Below the pieces are notes generated by a model. It was not told the DNA's origin and did not search any database. It saw nothing but the letters and a program-made list of their open reading frames with translations. The position numbers were made by a program, and so were the translations under genes. A DNA stretch of 64,000 bases from Albimonas pacifica. Lineage in GTDB: Bacteria; Pseudomonadota; Alphaproteobacteria; Rhodobacterales; Rhodobacteraceae. Positions 17,711 through 27,102 of this stretch are shown in pieces (position 1 is the stretch's first letter; each line of letters begins with the position of its first letter). The stretch covers positions 210,936 through 274,935 of the forward strand of contig NZ_FOQH01000010.1 in assembly GCF_900113695.1 (NCBI RefSeq). The letters are read 5' to 3'.

Positions 17711-17802
17711 GCCGTCCGAACGGGGTTGCCCCCTCAGGCCGCCCCTTCTAAGTCTGCCGATGGCCGCCGGTTCGCGCGGCGAAGACGGCGCCGGGAGCGG
17801 GC

Positions 17803-19188
17803 ATGTCGATACCTCAGAGCGGCGGCGGCCCGATCGAGCGCCGCGAGCAGCTGGCCGAATATCTCGCCTCCGGCTGCAAACCCGCCGACCAGTGGCGCAT
17901 CGGGACCGAGCACGAGAAATTCGGCTATGTCCGCGGCAGCCATGCGCCGCTGCCCTACGAGACGCCGGCGGACGGTCCCGCGGCCTCGGTGCGCGCGATG
18001 CTGGAGGGTCTGCGCGACCGCTTCGGCTGGGACCCGATCGAGGAATCGGGCCATCTGATCGGCCTGACCAAGGACGGCGCCAACGTCAGCCTCGAGCCGG
18101 GCGGGCAGCTCGAGCTCTCGGGCGCGCCGCTGGAGACGCTGCACCAGACCTGCGACGAGTCGAACCGTCACCTGGCCGAGGTGAAGGAGATCGCCGACGA
18201 GATCGGCGCCGGCTTCATCGGCCTGGGCGCGGCTCCGGAATGGCGCCACGAGGAGATGCCGATGATGCCCAAGGGGCGCTATCGGCTGATGACCGGCTAC
18301 ATGCAGTCGATCGGTCCCTGGGGCACCCAGATGATGTACCGGACCTGCACGATCCAGGTGAACCTGGACTTCGGGTCCGAGGCCGACATGGTCCAGAAGC
18401 TGCGCGTGGGCCTGGCGCTGCAGCCGGTGGCCACAGCGCTGTTCGCCAACTCGCCCTTCTTCGAGGGCAAGGTCAACGGCCAGAAGTCCTGGCGCTCGCG
18501 CATCTGGCAGGACCTGGATCCCGACCGCACCGGCATGCTGCCCTTCGTCTTCGAGGACGGGATGGGGTTCGAGCGCTGGGTGGACTACGCGCTCGACGTG
18601 CCGATGTACTTCGTCTACCGCGACGGCAAGTACATCGACGCCCTGGGCCAGTCGTTCCGCGACTTCCTGGTTGGAAAACTGCCGGCCCTGCCGGGCGAGA
18701 CGCCGACCCTGTCGGACTGGGCCGACCACCTGACCACCGCCTTCCCCGAGGCGCGCATCAAGAAGTTCATCGAGATGCGCGGCGCCGACGGCGGCCCGTG
18801 GCGGCGCATCTGCGCCCTGCCGGCGCTGTGGGTGGGGCTGCTCTACGACCAGGGCGCGCTCGACGCCGCCTGGGACCTCGCCAGGGACTGGACCGCCGAG
18901 GAGCGCGAGGCCCTGCGCCGCGACGCCGCCAAGCGGGGGCTGGAGGCGGAGATCCGCGGCCGCTCGATGCGAGAGCTGGCGGGGCAGGTGCTCGACATCG
19001 CCGGGGCCGGCCTCAAGGCCCGGGCGCGTCCCGGCGCCGGGGGGCTGATCCCGGACGAGGGGCATTTCCTCGACGCGCTGCGCGAGACGGTCGACAGCGG
19101 CCAGACGCCGGCGGACGAGCTGCTCGCCCGCTATCACGGCGACTGGGGCGGGGACCTCTCGAAGATCTACGGCGAATACAGCTACTGA
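17803..19188 (+). CDS. gshA: Glutamate-cysteine ligase (proteobacterial/plant type)
   Basis: First, rate-limiting enzyme of glutathione synthesis (ATP + Glu + Cys). 461 residues, the usual length for the alphaproteobacterial/plant class. Signature segments include RIGTEHEKFGYV (about 35-46), SLEPGGQLELSGAPLETLHQ (about 97-116), MYRTCTIQVNLDF and MRGADGGPWRRICALPALWV. GGGAGCGGGC precedes the ATG. Independent of its neighbours; gshB is not in the window. Confidence 0.95.
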   Translation: MSIPQSGGGPIERREQLAEYLASGCKPADQWRIGTEHEKFGYVRGSHAPLPYETPADGPAASVRAMLEGLRDRFGWDPIEESGHLIGLTKDGANVSLEPGGQLELSGAPLETLHQTCDESNRHLAEVKEIADEIGAGFIGLGAAPEWRHEEMPMMPKGRYRLMTGYMQSIGPWGTQMMYRTCTIQVNLDFGSEADMVQKLRVGLALQPVATALFANSPFFEGKVNGQKSWRSRIWQDLDPDRTGMLPFVFEDGMGFERWVDYALDVPMYFVYRDGKYIDALGQSFRDFLVGKLPALPGETPTLSDWADHLTTAFPEARIKKFIEMRGADGGPWRRICALPALWVGLLYDQGALDAAWDLARDWTAEEREALRRDAAKRGLEAEIRGRSMRELAGQVLDIAGAGLKARARPGAGGLIPDEGHFLDALRETVDSGQTPADELLARYHGDWGGDLSKIYGEYSY

Positions 19189-19204
19189 GCGCGGCGCCGG
19201 CGGC

Positions 19205-19654
19205 TCAGGCCGCCGCCGGCAGCTCCCGCACCCCGGCGATCCAGCGCACGATCAGCAGGCTGGCCGCGCCCATGCCGCCCAGGATCAGCGGCTGGGCGAG
19301 CGTCAGGCCCACCCCGAACACGAGGCTGGAGGCGAGCGCGAAGAGCACGCCCCCCGCGATGCCGGCAAGCGCGAAGGCCAGCGCCGTGCGGCGGCGGGCG
19401 AGCCACAGGCCCAGCACCGCCAGCAGGCCGAAGGTCGCCGAGAACACCACGAAGGCCGACAGCGCGGTGAGCGCCACGTTGGTCGCGGCCTGGGTCACCA
19501 TGGCGCCGTCGGGCAGGGTCATGCCGGCCACCACGAAGGCCAGCGGCGCGGTCAGCGCGCCGATCAGCACCGGCGCCAGCGCCAGCCCGGCCACGAGTCT
19601 CAGGACGGGGCGTTTCGCCTCCGCCGGCCACCAGTCCAGTCCCAGGTTCGCCAT
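19205..19654 (-). CDS. Four-helix membrane protein, unknown
   Basis: 149 residues with four strongly hydrophobic segments (about 20-45, 60-83, 90-112, 115-138) and short polar ends. It resembles small uncharacterised inner-membrane proteins; I recognise no family motif. The next minus-strand gene upstream (19697-20322) also encodes a polytopic protein and ends 43 bases before this start, so they may form a two-gene operon. Confidence 0.65.
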   Translation of the reverse strand: MANLGLDWWPAEAKRPVLRLVAGLALAPVLIGALTAPLAFVVAGMTLPDGAMVTQAATNVALTALSAFVVFSATFGLLAVLGLWLARRRTALAFALAGIAGGVLFALASSLVFGVGLTLAQPLILGGMGAASLLIVRWIAGVRELPAAA

Positions 19655-19696
19655 GGCCCCTCCGCTCGTCGCGCGCCTCGCTTGGTGGGGCGGAGC

Positions 19697-20322
19697 CTAG
19701 GACGCGTCGCCTCCCGGCGCCAGCCCGCGCCGCGCGACGCGCAGCCGCCGGCGCCAGGCGACGGCGACGCAGGCCGCGGTCCAGATCGCGCCCAGCGTCA
19801 CGGGGACGATCAGCACCACCGCCCAGCCGACGACCTCGGTGGCGATGCCGGGCCAGGCGAAGCCGCCGTTGGCGAGCGCGCCGCCCAGCAGCGACAGGCC
19901 GGGAAAGGCCAGCAGCCAGGCCGCGAGGCCGGAGAGGAGGGCGGAGCGCAGCCCCGCCAGCCGGAGCAGCGCCAGCATCAGCGCCAGCGCGGGGCCCAGC
20001 ACCACCCACAGCGACAGCGCCGCCCCCAGCGCCGAGAACGCCGTGTGCACGTCCCAGCGCCCGAGGCCGGTGATCGCCGCCAGCGGCGGATGCGCCAGCG
20101 CGTAGGCCGCCGCGGCGAGCCCGCCCAGCGGCGCGAAGGGGAACAGGGCGGCGAAGACCAGCCCCGGCGCGATCCCCGGCGCGAAGGCGCGGGGACGGGC
20201 GCGGCCGCCGGGCGGGGCGTCCGGCGACGGCCCGCGCCGCGGCGCCTCTCCCGCGGGGGCGGAGACGGGGGCGCGTCTCAGGATCGGGGCCCCGCGCGGC
20301 GGGACGGTGGGGGGAGGGTCAT
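19697..20322 (-). CDS. Polytopic membrane protein, unknown, with an apparent frameshift near its start
   Basis: The frame ending at 19697 codes about 200 residues of convincing membrane protein, including GLVFAALFPFAPLGGLAAAA and three or four more helices, preceded by a Pro-rich cytosolic tail. In that frame the only conventional start is a GTG at 20050, which would cut off the first helix. An ATG at 20322 has an excellent AGGAGA ribosome site but runs to a stop after 14 codons. One extra base in the six-C run at 20309-20314 (minus strand) would join ATG and main frame, giving MTLPPTVPPRGAPILRRAPV. Sequencing error, phase variation or true decay are all possible. Confidence 0.55.
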
Positions 20323-20459
20323 GCCCGGTCTCCTGCGCCGCTTGGGCGATGGGGGGCGAGGCTACGCCGCCCGGCCGGCCGCCGCCAGAGGCGCCGCGGC
20401 GGCTTTCGCGCAGGGCCGGGGCGGGGGAGGGCGGGGCCGCCGCCCTCCCCCCATGCGCG

Positions 20460-21332
20460 TCAGAGCAGGACGTCGGAGGCGTCGAGGTCGGCCTTCTCGA
20501 CCCCGGCGAGCAGGATCCGCCCGCCGTCGAGGTCGAGGACCAGCCCGGCGCGGGTGTCGTCAGCCGACTTCATCAGCTTGTTGAAGCCGCCCGGGGCCGC
20601 GGTCTTGCGCAGGTCGAGCACGTCGCCGTCCCCGAAGTCCTTCACCACGTCGCGGCCGAAGGCCTTCACGAAGCGGAACTTGTCGTTCCCCCCGCCGCCC
20701 CAGAGCGCGTCGTTGGAGGCGCCGCCGTCGAGCAGGTCGTTGGCGTCGCCGCCCCACAGCCGGTCGTTGCCGGCCTGGCCGAAGAGCTTGTCCTTGCCCT
20801 CCTCGCCCCAGAGCTGGTCCTTGCCGTCGCCGCCCTTGAGCAGGTCGTTCCCCCGGCCGCCGCCGACCTTGTCGGCGCCGCCGCGCAGGTCGAAGACGTC
20901 GGCGCCCTCGAAGTCGACGGGGTAGCCGTCGCTGGTCTTGTCGCCGGGACGCGCGATGTCGGCCACGTCGTTGCCGACGTAGTTCCAGGAGAAATTCTTG
21001 AGGAAGTACTTCTCGAACGCCCGGATGTCGGAGCCCGAGTCCTCGCCCTTGATCGCCGAGATCAGCGAGCGGACGGAGAAGTCGGCGTTGGAGATCGTCA
21101 CCGCCAGCTTCCCGTCGACCGAGGTCTTCCAGGTGTCGACGGTCCCGGCGCCCCGGCCGTTGATGTTGATGCCCGAGCCGGTGAGGATCGTGACCGTGTC
21201 GTCGTAGCGGATCGTCACCTTGGAAGAGCTGTTCTGCGTGCCGTCGCCCAGCAGGATGTTGCCGAGCTCTTCCATGAATTCCTGAAGGCTGATGTCCCAG
21301 CCCTTCGTGTACCGGACCTTCACCTTGGCCAT
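20460..21332 (-). CDS. RTX calcium-binding protein, candidate type I secretion substrate
   Basis: 290-residue acidic protein. The N-terminal half (1-125) contains beta-rich segments of unknown fold (YDDTVTILTGSGINING). Residues about 145-215 hold RTX nonapeptides (GGADKVGGGRGNDLLKGGDG, GNDRLWGGDANDLLDGG) that bind calcium outside the cell. A tail follows with FDLR/VLDLR motifs, ending DASDVLL, similar to other RTX ends. There is no signal peptide. Start at 21332 (second of two in-frame ATGs) since GGGGGG lies 6 bases upstream. Function unknown. Confidence 0.8.
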   Translation of the reverse strand: MAKVKVRYTKGWDISLQEFMEELGNILLGDGTQNSSSKVTIRYDDTVTILTGSGININGRGAGTVDTWKTSVDGKLAVTISNADFSVRSLISAIKGEDSGSDIRAFEKYFLKNFSWNYVGNDVADIARPGDKTSDGYPVDFEGADVFDLRGGADKVGGGRGNDLLKGGDGKDQLWGEEGKDKLFGQAGNDRLWGGDANDLLDGGASNDALWGGGGNDKFRFVKAFGRDVVKDFGDGDVLDLRKTAAPGGFNKLMKSADDTRAGLVLDLDGGRILLAGVEKADLDASDVLL

Positions 21333-21533
21333 GGCCATCCCCCCGTCGGTTTCCGCAGCGACGGCCGGATGATCAGACGATATCGGGCCGCGCGAAGTCG
21401 TTAGCAGAGAGATGAACGTTGCGGAAGGGAGACCGGGGGCGAATGGTCGGGATGAATCGTCCTATCCTGCCTGTCGGGGCGCTTCGCCGGGGGGGGCTCG
21501 GCCGCGCCCGGCCGGGGCCGGGCGCGGCGGGGC

Positions 21534-22967
21534 TCAGCCCGCCCTGGCGCCGCCGACGGTCAGGCCGCCGATCAGCAGGGTCGGCTGGCCGACGCCCACC
21601 GGCACCCACTGGCCGGCCTTGCCGCACATGCCCATGCCGGGGTCGAGCGCCATGTCGGTCCCCACCGCCCGGATCTTCTGCAACGCCGTCGCCCCGTCGC
21701 CGATCAGCGTCGCGCCCTTCACCGGGTGCAGGACGCGGCCGTTCTTCACCCGGTAGGCCTCGGTGCAGGAGAACACGAACTTGCCGTTGGTGATGTCCAC
21801 CTGGCCGCCGCCAAAGGCGACCGCGTGGATGCCGTCCTCGACCCCCGCCACCACGTCCTGCGGGCTCGCGTCGCCGGCGAGCATGATCGTGTTGGTCATC
21901 CGCGGCATCGGCGGGTGGGCGTAGCTCTGCCGCCGGCCGTTGCCGGTGGGCTCGACGCCCATCAGGCGGGCGTTCTGGCGGTCCTGCATGTAGCCGACCA
22001 GGCGGCCGTCCTCGATCAGCACGTTGCGCGCGGACGGCGTGCCCTCGTCGTCGATGGTGATCGAGCCGCGGCGGTCGGGGATGGTGCCGTCGTCGACCAC
22101 CGTCACCCCCGGCGCGGCGATCATCTGGCCCATCAGGCCCGCGAAGGCCGAAGTCTTCTTCCTGTTGAAATCGCCCTCCAGCCCATGGCCCACGGCCTCG
22201 TGCAGCAGGATGCCGGGCCAGCCGGAGGAGAGGGCCACGTCCATCACGCCGGCGGGGGCGTCCTCGGCCTCGAGGTTGACCAGCGCCTGGCGGGTGGCCT
22301 CGTCCACGAGCCGCCTGCCGTGCTCGGGGTCCATCACCGCCTCGACGCCGAAGCGGCCGCCGCCGCCGGCGGAGCCGCTCTCGCGCCGGCCGCCCGATTC
22401 GCAGATCACCGAGACGTTCATGCGCACCAGCGGGCGGACGTCGGCCACGCGGCGGCCCTCGGGGCGCAGGATCTCGATCTCCTGCATCGAGCAGGCTAAC
22501 GATACCGTGACCTGCGCAACCTTCGGCTCCCGCGCGCGGGCGTAGGCGTCGAGCTCCGAGAGGAGGGTGACGCGGGCCTGGAAGTCGGGGCCCTCCAGCG
22601 GGTCGTCGTCGGAATAGAGGCGGCGGTTGGTGGCCTGCGGGGGCGCGGCCGGACCGGTCCCGCCGCCGTCGCGGGCGGCCAGGCGGCAGGTCTGCGCGGC
22701 CCGTTTCAGGGCGGCGGCGGAGAGCTCGGTCGAATGGGCGTAGCCCGAGGCCTCGCCGCAGACGGCGCGCAGGCCGAATCCCTCGCCGGCGTCGTAGCTT
22801 GCGGTGCGCAGGCGGCCGTCGTCGAAGGCCAGCGCCTCGGAGCGGCGACGCTCGAGATACAGTTCGCCGTCGTCGGCGCCTGCGACAGCCTCGCGCAGGA
22901 TGGCGAGCGCCTCCGCTTCGTCGAGGGCGGTCTCGAACGGGCGGAACGGGTCGCGGGACCGGGTCAT
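21534..22967 (-). CDS. tldD: Metalloprotease TldD
   Basis: TldD of the TldD/TldE (PmbA) heterodimeric zinc protease, which trims peptides and, in enterobacteria, matures microcins and degrades CcdA. 477 residues, full length. Zinc motif HEAVGHGLEGDFNRKKTSAF (about 255-274) and downstream TIPDRRGSITIDDEGTPS are diagnostic; the Cys-containing FSCTEAYRVKNG near residue 405 is also conserved. The partner TldE/PmbA is not in the window. Divergent from ctaC across about 250 bases, a common arrangement in Rhodobacterales. Confidence 0.95.
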   Translation of the reverse strand: MTRSRDPFRPFETALDEAEALAILREAVAGADDGELYLERRRSEALAFDDGRLRTASYDAGEGFGLRAVCGEASGYAHSTELSAAALKRAAQTCRLAARDGGGTGPAAPPQATNRRLYSDDDPLEGPDFQARVTLLSELDAYARAREPKVAQVTVSLACSMQEIEILRPEGRRVADVRPLVRMNVSVICESGGRRESGSAGGGGRFGVEAVMDPEHGRRLVDEATRQALVNLEAEDAPAGVMDVALSSGWPGILLHEAVGHGLEGDFNRKKTSAFAGLMGQMIAAPGVTVVDDGTIPDRRGSITIDDEGTPSARNVLIEDGRLVGYMQDRQNARLMGVEPTGNGRRQSYAHPPMPRMTNTIMLAGDASPQDVVAGVEDGIHAVAFGGGQVDITNGKFVFSCTEAYRVKNGRVLHPVKGATLIGDGATALQKIRAVGTDMALDPGMGMCGKAGQWVPVGVGQPTLLIGGLTVGGARAG

Positions 22968-23213
22968 GAGGGCTCCTTCGCGCGGGGGCGGACCGGTTCG
23001 GAGAGAAACGGCCCGGGTCTGAGAGGGCGGGCTGCCCTACACGTGGCGCAATGCGCCGCATTGCTCAACCGTCTCGCATATGATCGTTTCCGCGGCGAAA
23101 TTCACTAGCCTGAGGCGAAGGGTCTGGCGTATGCCGCCCCCGCCATGCCAAGGAACCGGCGATCGCCGGAGCGGCCTTTCCCGGCCGCCGAAGAACAAGG
23201 GGGAAGATCGGAC

Positions 23214-24131
23214 ATGCGAGCTGGCAAGATGGCGTCGATCCTGTCCGGGCTGACGAGCGGCCTGACCGCCGCGGTCGCCGCGCCCGCGGCTTTCGCGCAG
23301 GACGCCGCCACCATCATCGGGATCCCGCATCCCGGCGGCACCGGCTTCCAGCATGCGGCGACGGAGCTGGCCTCCGACCTGCACTGGCTGGACGGGTTCC
23401 TGCTGGTGATCATCACGGTGATCGTGCTGTTCGTCACCGCGCTGATGGCCTTCGTGGTGTTCCGCTTCAACGAGAAGGCGAACCCCAAGCCCGCGACCTT
23501 CACCCACAACTCGCTGGTCGAGGTGGTGTGGACCGTGGTGCCGATCGTGATCCTGGTGGCGATCGCCATCCCCTCGCTGCAGCTGCTGTCCAAGCAGGTG
23601 ACGATCCCCGAGGCGGACCTGACCATCAAGGCCACCGGCAACCAGTGGTACTGGTCCTACGAGTATCCCGATCCGAACGGCGAGGAGGACTTCGCCTTCG
23701 ACGCGATGATGGTCGGCTACGGCTACAAGGACTACGACACCGCGGTCGCCAACGTCGGCGACGAAATGCAGGCCGCCGGCGTCACCCGCGAGAATTACCG
23801 CCTGCAGACCAACACCTTCGTGGTGGTCCCGGTGGGCAAGGTGGTGCGGATGCAGGTGACCGCCTCGGACGTGATCCACTCCTGGACCGTGCCCGCCTTC
23901 GGCGTGAAGATGGACGGCATCCCCGGCCGCCTGAACGAGATCTGGTTCCAGGTCGACGAGCCCGGCATCTACTACGGCCAGTGCTCGGAGCTCTGCGGCA
24001 AGGACCACGCCTACATGCCGATCTCGGTCAAGGCCGTTTCCGAGGCCGAGTACGAGACCTGGCTGGCCGAGTCGAAGGAGATGTACGCCGGCGTGACCCG
24101 CGACGTCTCGGTCGCGGCGCTGGCCGACTGA
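23214..24131 (+). CDS. ctaC: Cytochrome c oxidase subunit II
   Basis: Carries the CuA centre that receives electrons from cytochrome c in the aa3 oxidase. 305 residues: signal peptide (about 1-28, AAPAAFAQ), two membrane helices (about 60-82, 100-122), then a periplasmic cupredoxin domain with GNQWYWSYEYP, VIHSWTVPAFGVKMDGIPGR and the CuA motif GQCSELCGKDHAYM. The ATG at 23214 is preceded by AAGGGGGAAG. First gene of the cta cluster. Confidence 0.96.
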   Translation: MRAGKMASILSGLTSGLTAAVAAPAAFAQDAATIIGIPHPGGTGFQHAATELASDLHWLDGFLLVIITVIVLFVTALMAFVVFRFNEKANPKPATFTHNSLVEVVWTVVPIVILVAIAIPSLQLLSKQVTIPEADLTIKATGNQWYWSYEYPDPNGEEDFAFDAMMVGYGYKDYDTAVANVGDEMQAAGVTRENYRLQTNTFVVVPVGKVVRMQVTASDVIHSWTVPAFGVKMDGIPGRLNEIWFQVDEPGIYYGQCSELCGKDHAYMPISVKAVSEAEYETWLAESKEMYAGVTRDVSVAALAD

Positions 24132-24330
24132 TCCGACCCGCGGACGGGGCCCCGCGCCCCGCCCGCCCGACCTCCTCCGCCGCGGGCCGCCTCGCCGGAC
24201 CGCGGCGCGGCCTCCCCCGAGCGGGAGGCCCGAGCGGAGCGCGGCGCCCGACGCCCGCCCCCACGACCGCCACCGCCGCCCTCGCCGCGATCCGCGCGGG
24301 GCGCGAGAGCCAGGACGCCGACGCCGCCCC

Positions 24331-25305
24331 ATGACCGACGCCTCGATCATCGACACCGCCCGCGAGCCGGTCTCCGGCCAGCCGAAGGAGCCGTCGGTCC
24401 GCGACTACGTCAGCCTGCTGAAGCCGCGGGTGATGTCGCTGTCGATCTTCACGGCGCTGGTGGGGATGCTCTGCGCGCCGGCGTCGCTGAACCCGGTGGT
24501 CGGCTTCGCCGCGATCCTGTGCATCGCGGTCGGGGCCGGCGCCTCGGGCGCGCTGAACATGTGGTGGGACGCCGACATCGACGCCAAGATGCGCCGCACC
24601 GCGGGCCGCCCGATCCCCGACGGCCGCATGGCCGCGGGCGAGGCGCTGGCCTTCGGCCTGGCGCTGTCGGTGCTGTCGGTGATGATGCTGGCCGTCTTCA
24701 CGAACCCGCTGGCGGGGGGGCTGCTGGCCTTCACCATCTTCTTCTACGTCGTGATCTACTCGATGTGGCTGAAGCGCTCGACGCCGCAGAACATCGTCAT
24801 CGGCGGGCTGGCCGGCGCGCTGCCGCCGCTGGTCGGCTGGGCGGCGGCGACGGGCTCGGTCGGGATCGCGCCGCTGCTGATGGTCGGGCTGATCTTCATG
24901 TGGACCCCGCCGCATTTCTGGGCGCTCGCGCTCTTTGCGGAGACGGACTACGAGAAGGCCGACGTGCCGATGCTGCCCAACGTGGCCGGCGACGCCGAGA
25001 CCCGCAGGCAGATCCTGATCTACGCGCTGCTGCTCGCCCCGGTGGCGATCGCCCCCGCCTTCACGGTGGCGGGCGGGCCGCTCTATCTGGCGGTGGCGCT
25101 CTACTTCAACGCGCGCTTCGCGGCGGGGGCCTGGCGGCTCCGCCGGAGGGACGAGGCGCAGGCGAAGGCCGACAAGTATGCGGCCGAGAAGGCGTTCTTC
25201 CGCCTCTCGCTGCACTTCCTGTTCTGGTCCTTCGCAGCGCTGCTGGGCGAGGCCGCGCTGCGCGCCGCGCTCGGCGACTACGCCGCCGCCATGCAGCTCT
25301 TCTGA
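24331..25305 (+). CDS. ctaB: Protoheme IX farnesyltransferase
   Basis: Converts haem B to haem O, precursor of haem A for the oxidase. 324 residues with about nine helices. The Asp-rich farnesyl-diphosphate motif is NMWWDADIDAKMRRTAGRPI (about 71-90) and the second conserved segment WTPPHFWALAL (about 191-201). It follows ctaC after a 199-base GC-rich spacer without a terminator-like hairpin, so it is probably in the same operon. Confidence 0.95.
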   Translation: MTDASIIDTAREPVSGQPKEPSVRDYVSLLKPRVMSLSIFTALVGMLCAPASLNPVVGFAAILCIAVGAGASGALNMWWDADIDAKMRRTAGRPIPDGRMAAGEALAFGLALSVLSVMMLAVFTNPLAGGLLAFTIFFYVVIYSMWLKRSTPQNIVIGGLAGALPPLVGWAAATGSVGIAPLLMVGLIFMWTPPHFWALALFAETDYEKADVPMLPNVAGDAETRRQILIYALLLAPVAIAPAFTVAGGPLYLAVALYFNARFAAGAWRLRRRDEAQAKADKYAAEKAFFRLSLHFLFWSFAALLGEAALRAALGDYAAAMQLF

Positions 25306-25329
25306 GCCGAGGGGAGAAAGGGAAGTCCG

Positions 25330-25482
25330 ATGATCCCCAAGGAGGAACACGAGCTCCACCGCCGCCGCCGCGGGCGCAACTTCGCGCTGGGCGGGGCGCT
25401 GCTGGCCTTCGTGCTGCTGGTCTTCGCCGTCACCATCGTCAAGCTGTCGGAGGGCCAGATCGGCTCTCTGCAGGGCTACTGA
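25330..25482 (+). CDS. Small single-helix protein of the cta operon (CoxF-like)
   Basis: 50-residue protein (MIPKEEHELHRRRRGRNFAL at the N-terminus): a basic cytosolic head, one membrane helix (about 18-37) and a short tail ending SLQGY. It sits 24 bases after ctaB and 1 base before ctaG, the position of a small conserved gene in alphaproteobacterial oxidase operons sometimes called CoxF. The assembly role is inferred from context only. Confidence 0.75.
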   Translation: MIPKEEHELHRRRRGRNFALGGALLAFVLLVFAVTIVKLSEGQIGSLQGY

Positions 25483-25483
25483 C

Positions 25484-26098
25484 ATGAACGGGTGGTGGAA
25501 AGGGCTCGAGCCGCAGGCGCGCACCGCGCTGCGCTGCCTCGGGCTGCTGGCGGTGATGGCCTCCCTGACCGTGCTGGCGGTGCCGTTCTACTCGTGGTTC
25601 TGCCGGGTGACCGGCTACGGCGGCGAGACCAACGTCGCCGCGGTGAACGAGAAGGGCGTGCTGGACCAGACCATCAAGGTCCGTTTCGACGCCAACGTCG
25701 AGCGCGGCTTCCCCTGGACCTTCAAGCCCGAGACCCGGGAGATGGAGATCAGGATCGGGGAGACGGGCCTGGCCTTCTACGAGGCGACCAACAACAGCGA
25801 CCGTCCGATCGCGGGGCAGGCGTCCTACAACGTCGCGCCCTTCTCGGCGGGCTACTACTTCACCAAGATCGACTGCTTCTGCTTCACCTACCAGGTGCTG
25901 CAGCCGGGCGAGTCCATCATGATGCCGGTCACGTTCTTCGTGGACCCGGAGATCGTGCAGGACCGCGAGGCGAAGCATGTGCATACGATCACGCTGAGCT
26001 ATACGTTCCACGAAACCGACGTCCAGGACGAGGACCGGACCACCGAGGCGACCGACGCCTCGGCGGTGCTGCCGGCGCCTGCGCAGGACGTCAACTGA
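25484..26098 (+). CDS. ctaG: Cytochrome c oxidase copper-assembly protein CtaG (Cox11 family)
   Basis: Membrane-anchored copper chaperone that delivers Cu to the CuB site of subunit I. 204 residues: one N-terminal helix (about 17-38) then a periplasmic immunoglobulin-like domain. FYSWFCRVTGYGG and the copper-binding CFCF in FTKIDCFCFTYQVLQPGE (about 127-144) are definitive for Cox11; MPVTFFVDPEI is also conserved. ATG starts 1 base after the preceding small gene's stop. Confidence 0.96.
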   Translation: MNGWWKGLEPQARTALRCLGLLAVMASLTVLAVPFYSWFCRVTGYGGETNVAAVNEKGVLDQTIKVRFDANVERGFPWTFKPETREMEIRIGETGLAFYEATNNSDRPIAGQASYNVAPFSAGYYFTKIDCFCFTYQVLQPGESIMMPVTFFVDPEIVQDREAKHVHTITLSYTFHETDVQDEDRTTEATDASAVLPAPAQDVN

Positions 26099-26149
26099 CG
26101 GCATCAGGACGGCGCGCGCCGGGACCGACTTTCCGAGGGGAGACACGCC

Positions 26150-26950
26150 ATGGCCCACGAGAAGAACCACGACTACCACATCCTGAGCCCCAGCCCCTGG
26201 CCGCTGCTGGGCTCGCTCGGCGCCTTCGTCATGCTGTTCGGCGCCGTGATGTGGATGCACGACGGCGGCCCCTGGCTGTTCATCATCGGCTTCCTGGGCG
26301 TGCTCTACGTCATGTTCGGCTGGTGGCGCGACGTGGTGATCGAGAGCCGGGCCGGCGACCACACCCCGGTGGTGCAGCTGGGCCTGCGCTACGGCGTGAT
26401 CATGTTCATCATCTCCGAGGTGATGTTCTTCGCCGCCTGGTTCTGGACCTTCTTCAAGCACGCGCTCTACCCCGGCGGCGCCGAGCAGCCGGTCGAGTTC
26501 AGCACCTGGCCGCCGCAGGGGATCGAGACCTTCGACCCCTGGCACCTGCCGCTGATCAACACGCTGATCCTGCTGCTGTCGGGCTGCTTCGCCACCTGGG
26601 CGCACCATGCGATCGCCCATGACAACGACCGCAAGACCATGGCCCAGGCCCTGATCGGCGCCGTGGCGCTGGGCGTGGTGTTCACCATCTGCCAGGCCTA
26701 CGAGTACCAGCACGCCACGTTCTCGTTCTCGGGCAACATCTACGGCGGCACCTTCTTCATGGCGACCGGCTTCCACGGCCTGCACGTGATCATCGGGACC
26801 ATCTTCCTGGCGATCTGCATGCTGCGCGCCTTCGCCGGCCACTTCACCGCCGAGAAGCACATCGGCTACGAGGCGGCGGCCTGGTACTGGCACTTCGTCG
26901 ACGTGGTCTGGCTGTTCCTGTTCGCGGCCGTCTACATCTGGGGCGCCTGA
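26150..26950 (+). CDS. ctaE: Cytochrome c oxidase subunit III
   Basis: 266-residue, seven-helix subunit of the aa3 oxidase that supports proton uptake and turnover stability. Signatures: [40 protein letters not shown], GSGx-like [29 protein letters not shown] and [20 protein letters not shown] at the C-terminus. CGAGGGGAGA precedes the ATG. Followed by a hairpin terminator candidate at 27000. Confidence 0.97.
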   Translation: MAHEKNHDYHILSPSPWPLLGSLGAFVMLFGAVMWMHDGGPWLFIIGFLGVLYVMFGWWRDVVIESRAGDHTPVVQLGLRYGVIMFIISEVMFFAAWFWTFFKHALYPGGAEQPVEFSTWPPQGIETFDPWHLPLINTLILLLSGCFATWAHHAIAHDNDRKTMAQALIGAVALGVVFTICQAYEYQHATFSFSGNIYGGTFFMATGFHGLHVIIGTIFLAICMLRAFAGHFTAEKHIGYEAAAWYWHFVDVVWLFLFAAVYIWGA

Positions 26951-26999
26951 GCCGCCGGCTCGTCCCGCCCCCCGCCGCGACCCGTCGCGCGACGATCCC

Positions 27000-27025
27000 G
27001 AAGGGGCGGCCTCGGCCGCCCCTTC
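27000..27025 (+). terminator. Hairpin between ctaE and surf1
   Basis: 11-bp perfect stem (27000-27010 GAAGGGGCGGC with 27015-27025) and a CTCG tetraloop, 50 bases after ctaE. It may end or attenuate the operon, reducing surf1 expression relative to ctaE. Confidence 0.6.
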
Positions 27026-27102
27026 CGCGTTCGGGGCCCCGTCGCCCCTTCCGCCGCCGGCGCCGCGCCGGCGGGCCCCCTCCTCCGATCCCAGGAGCCT
27101 GC

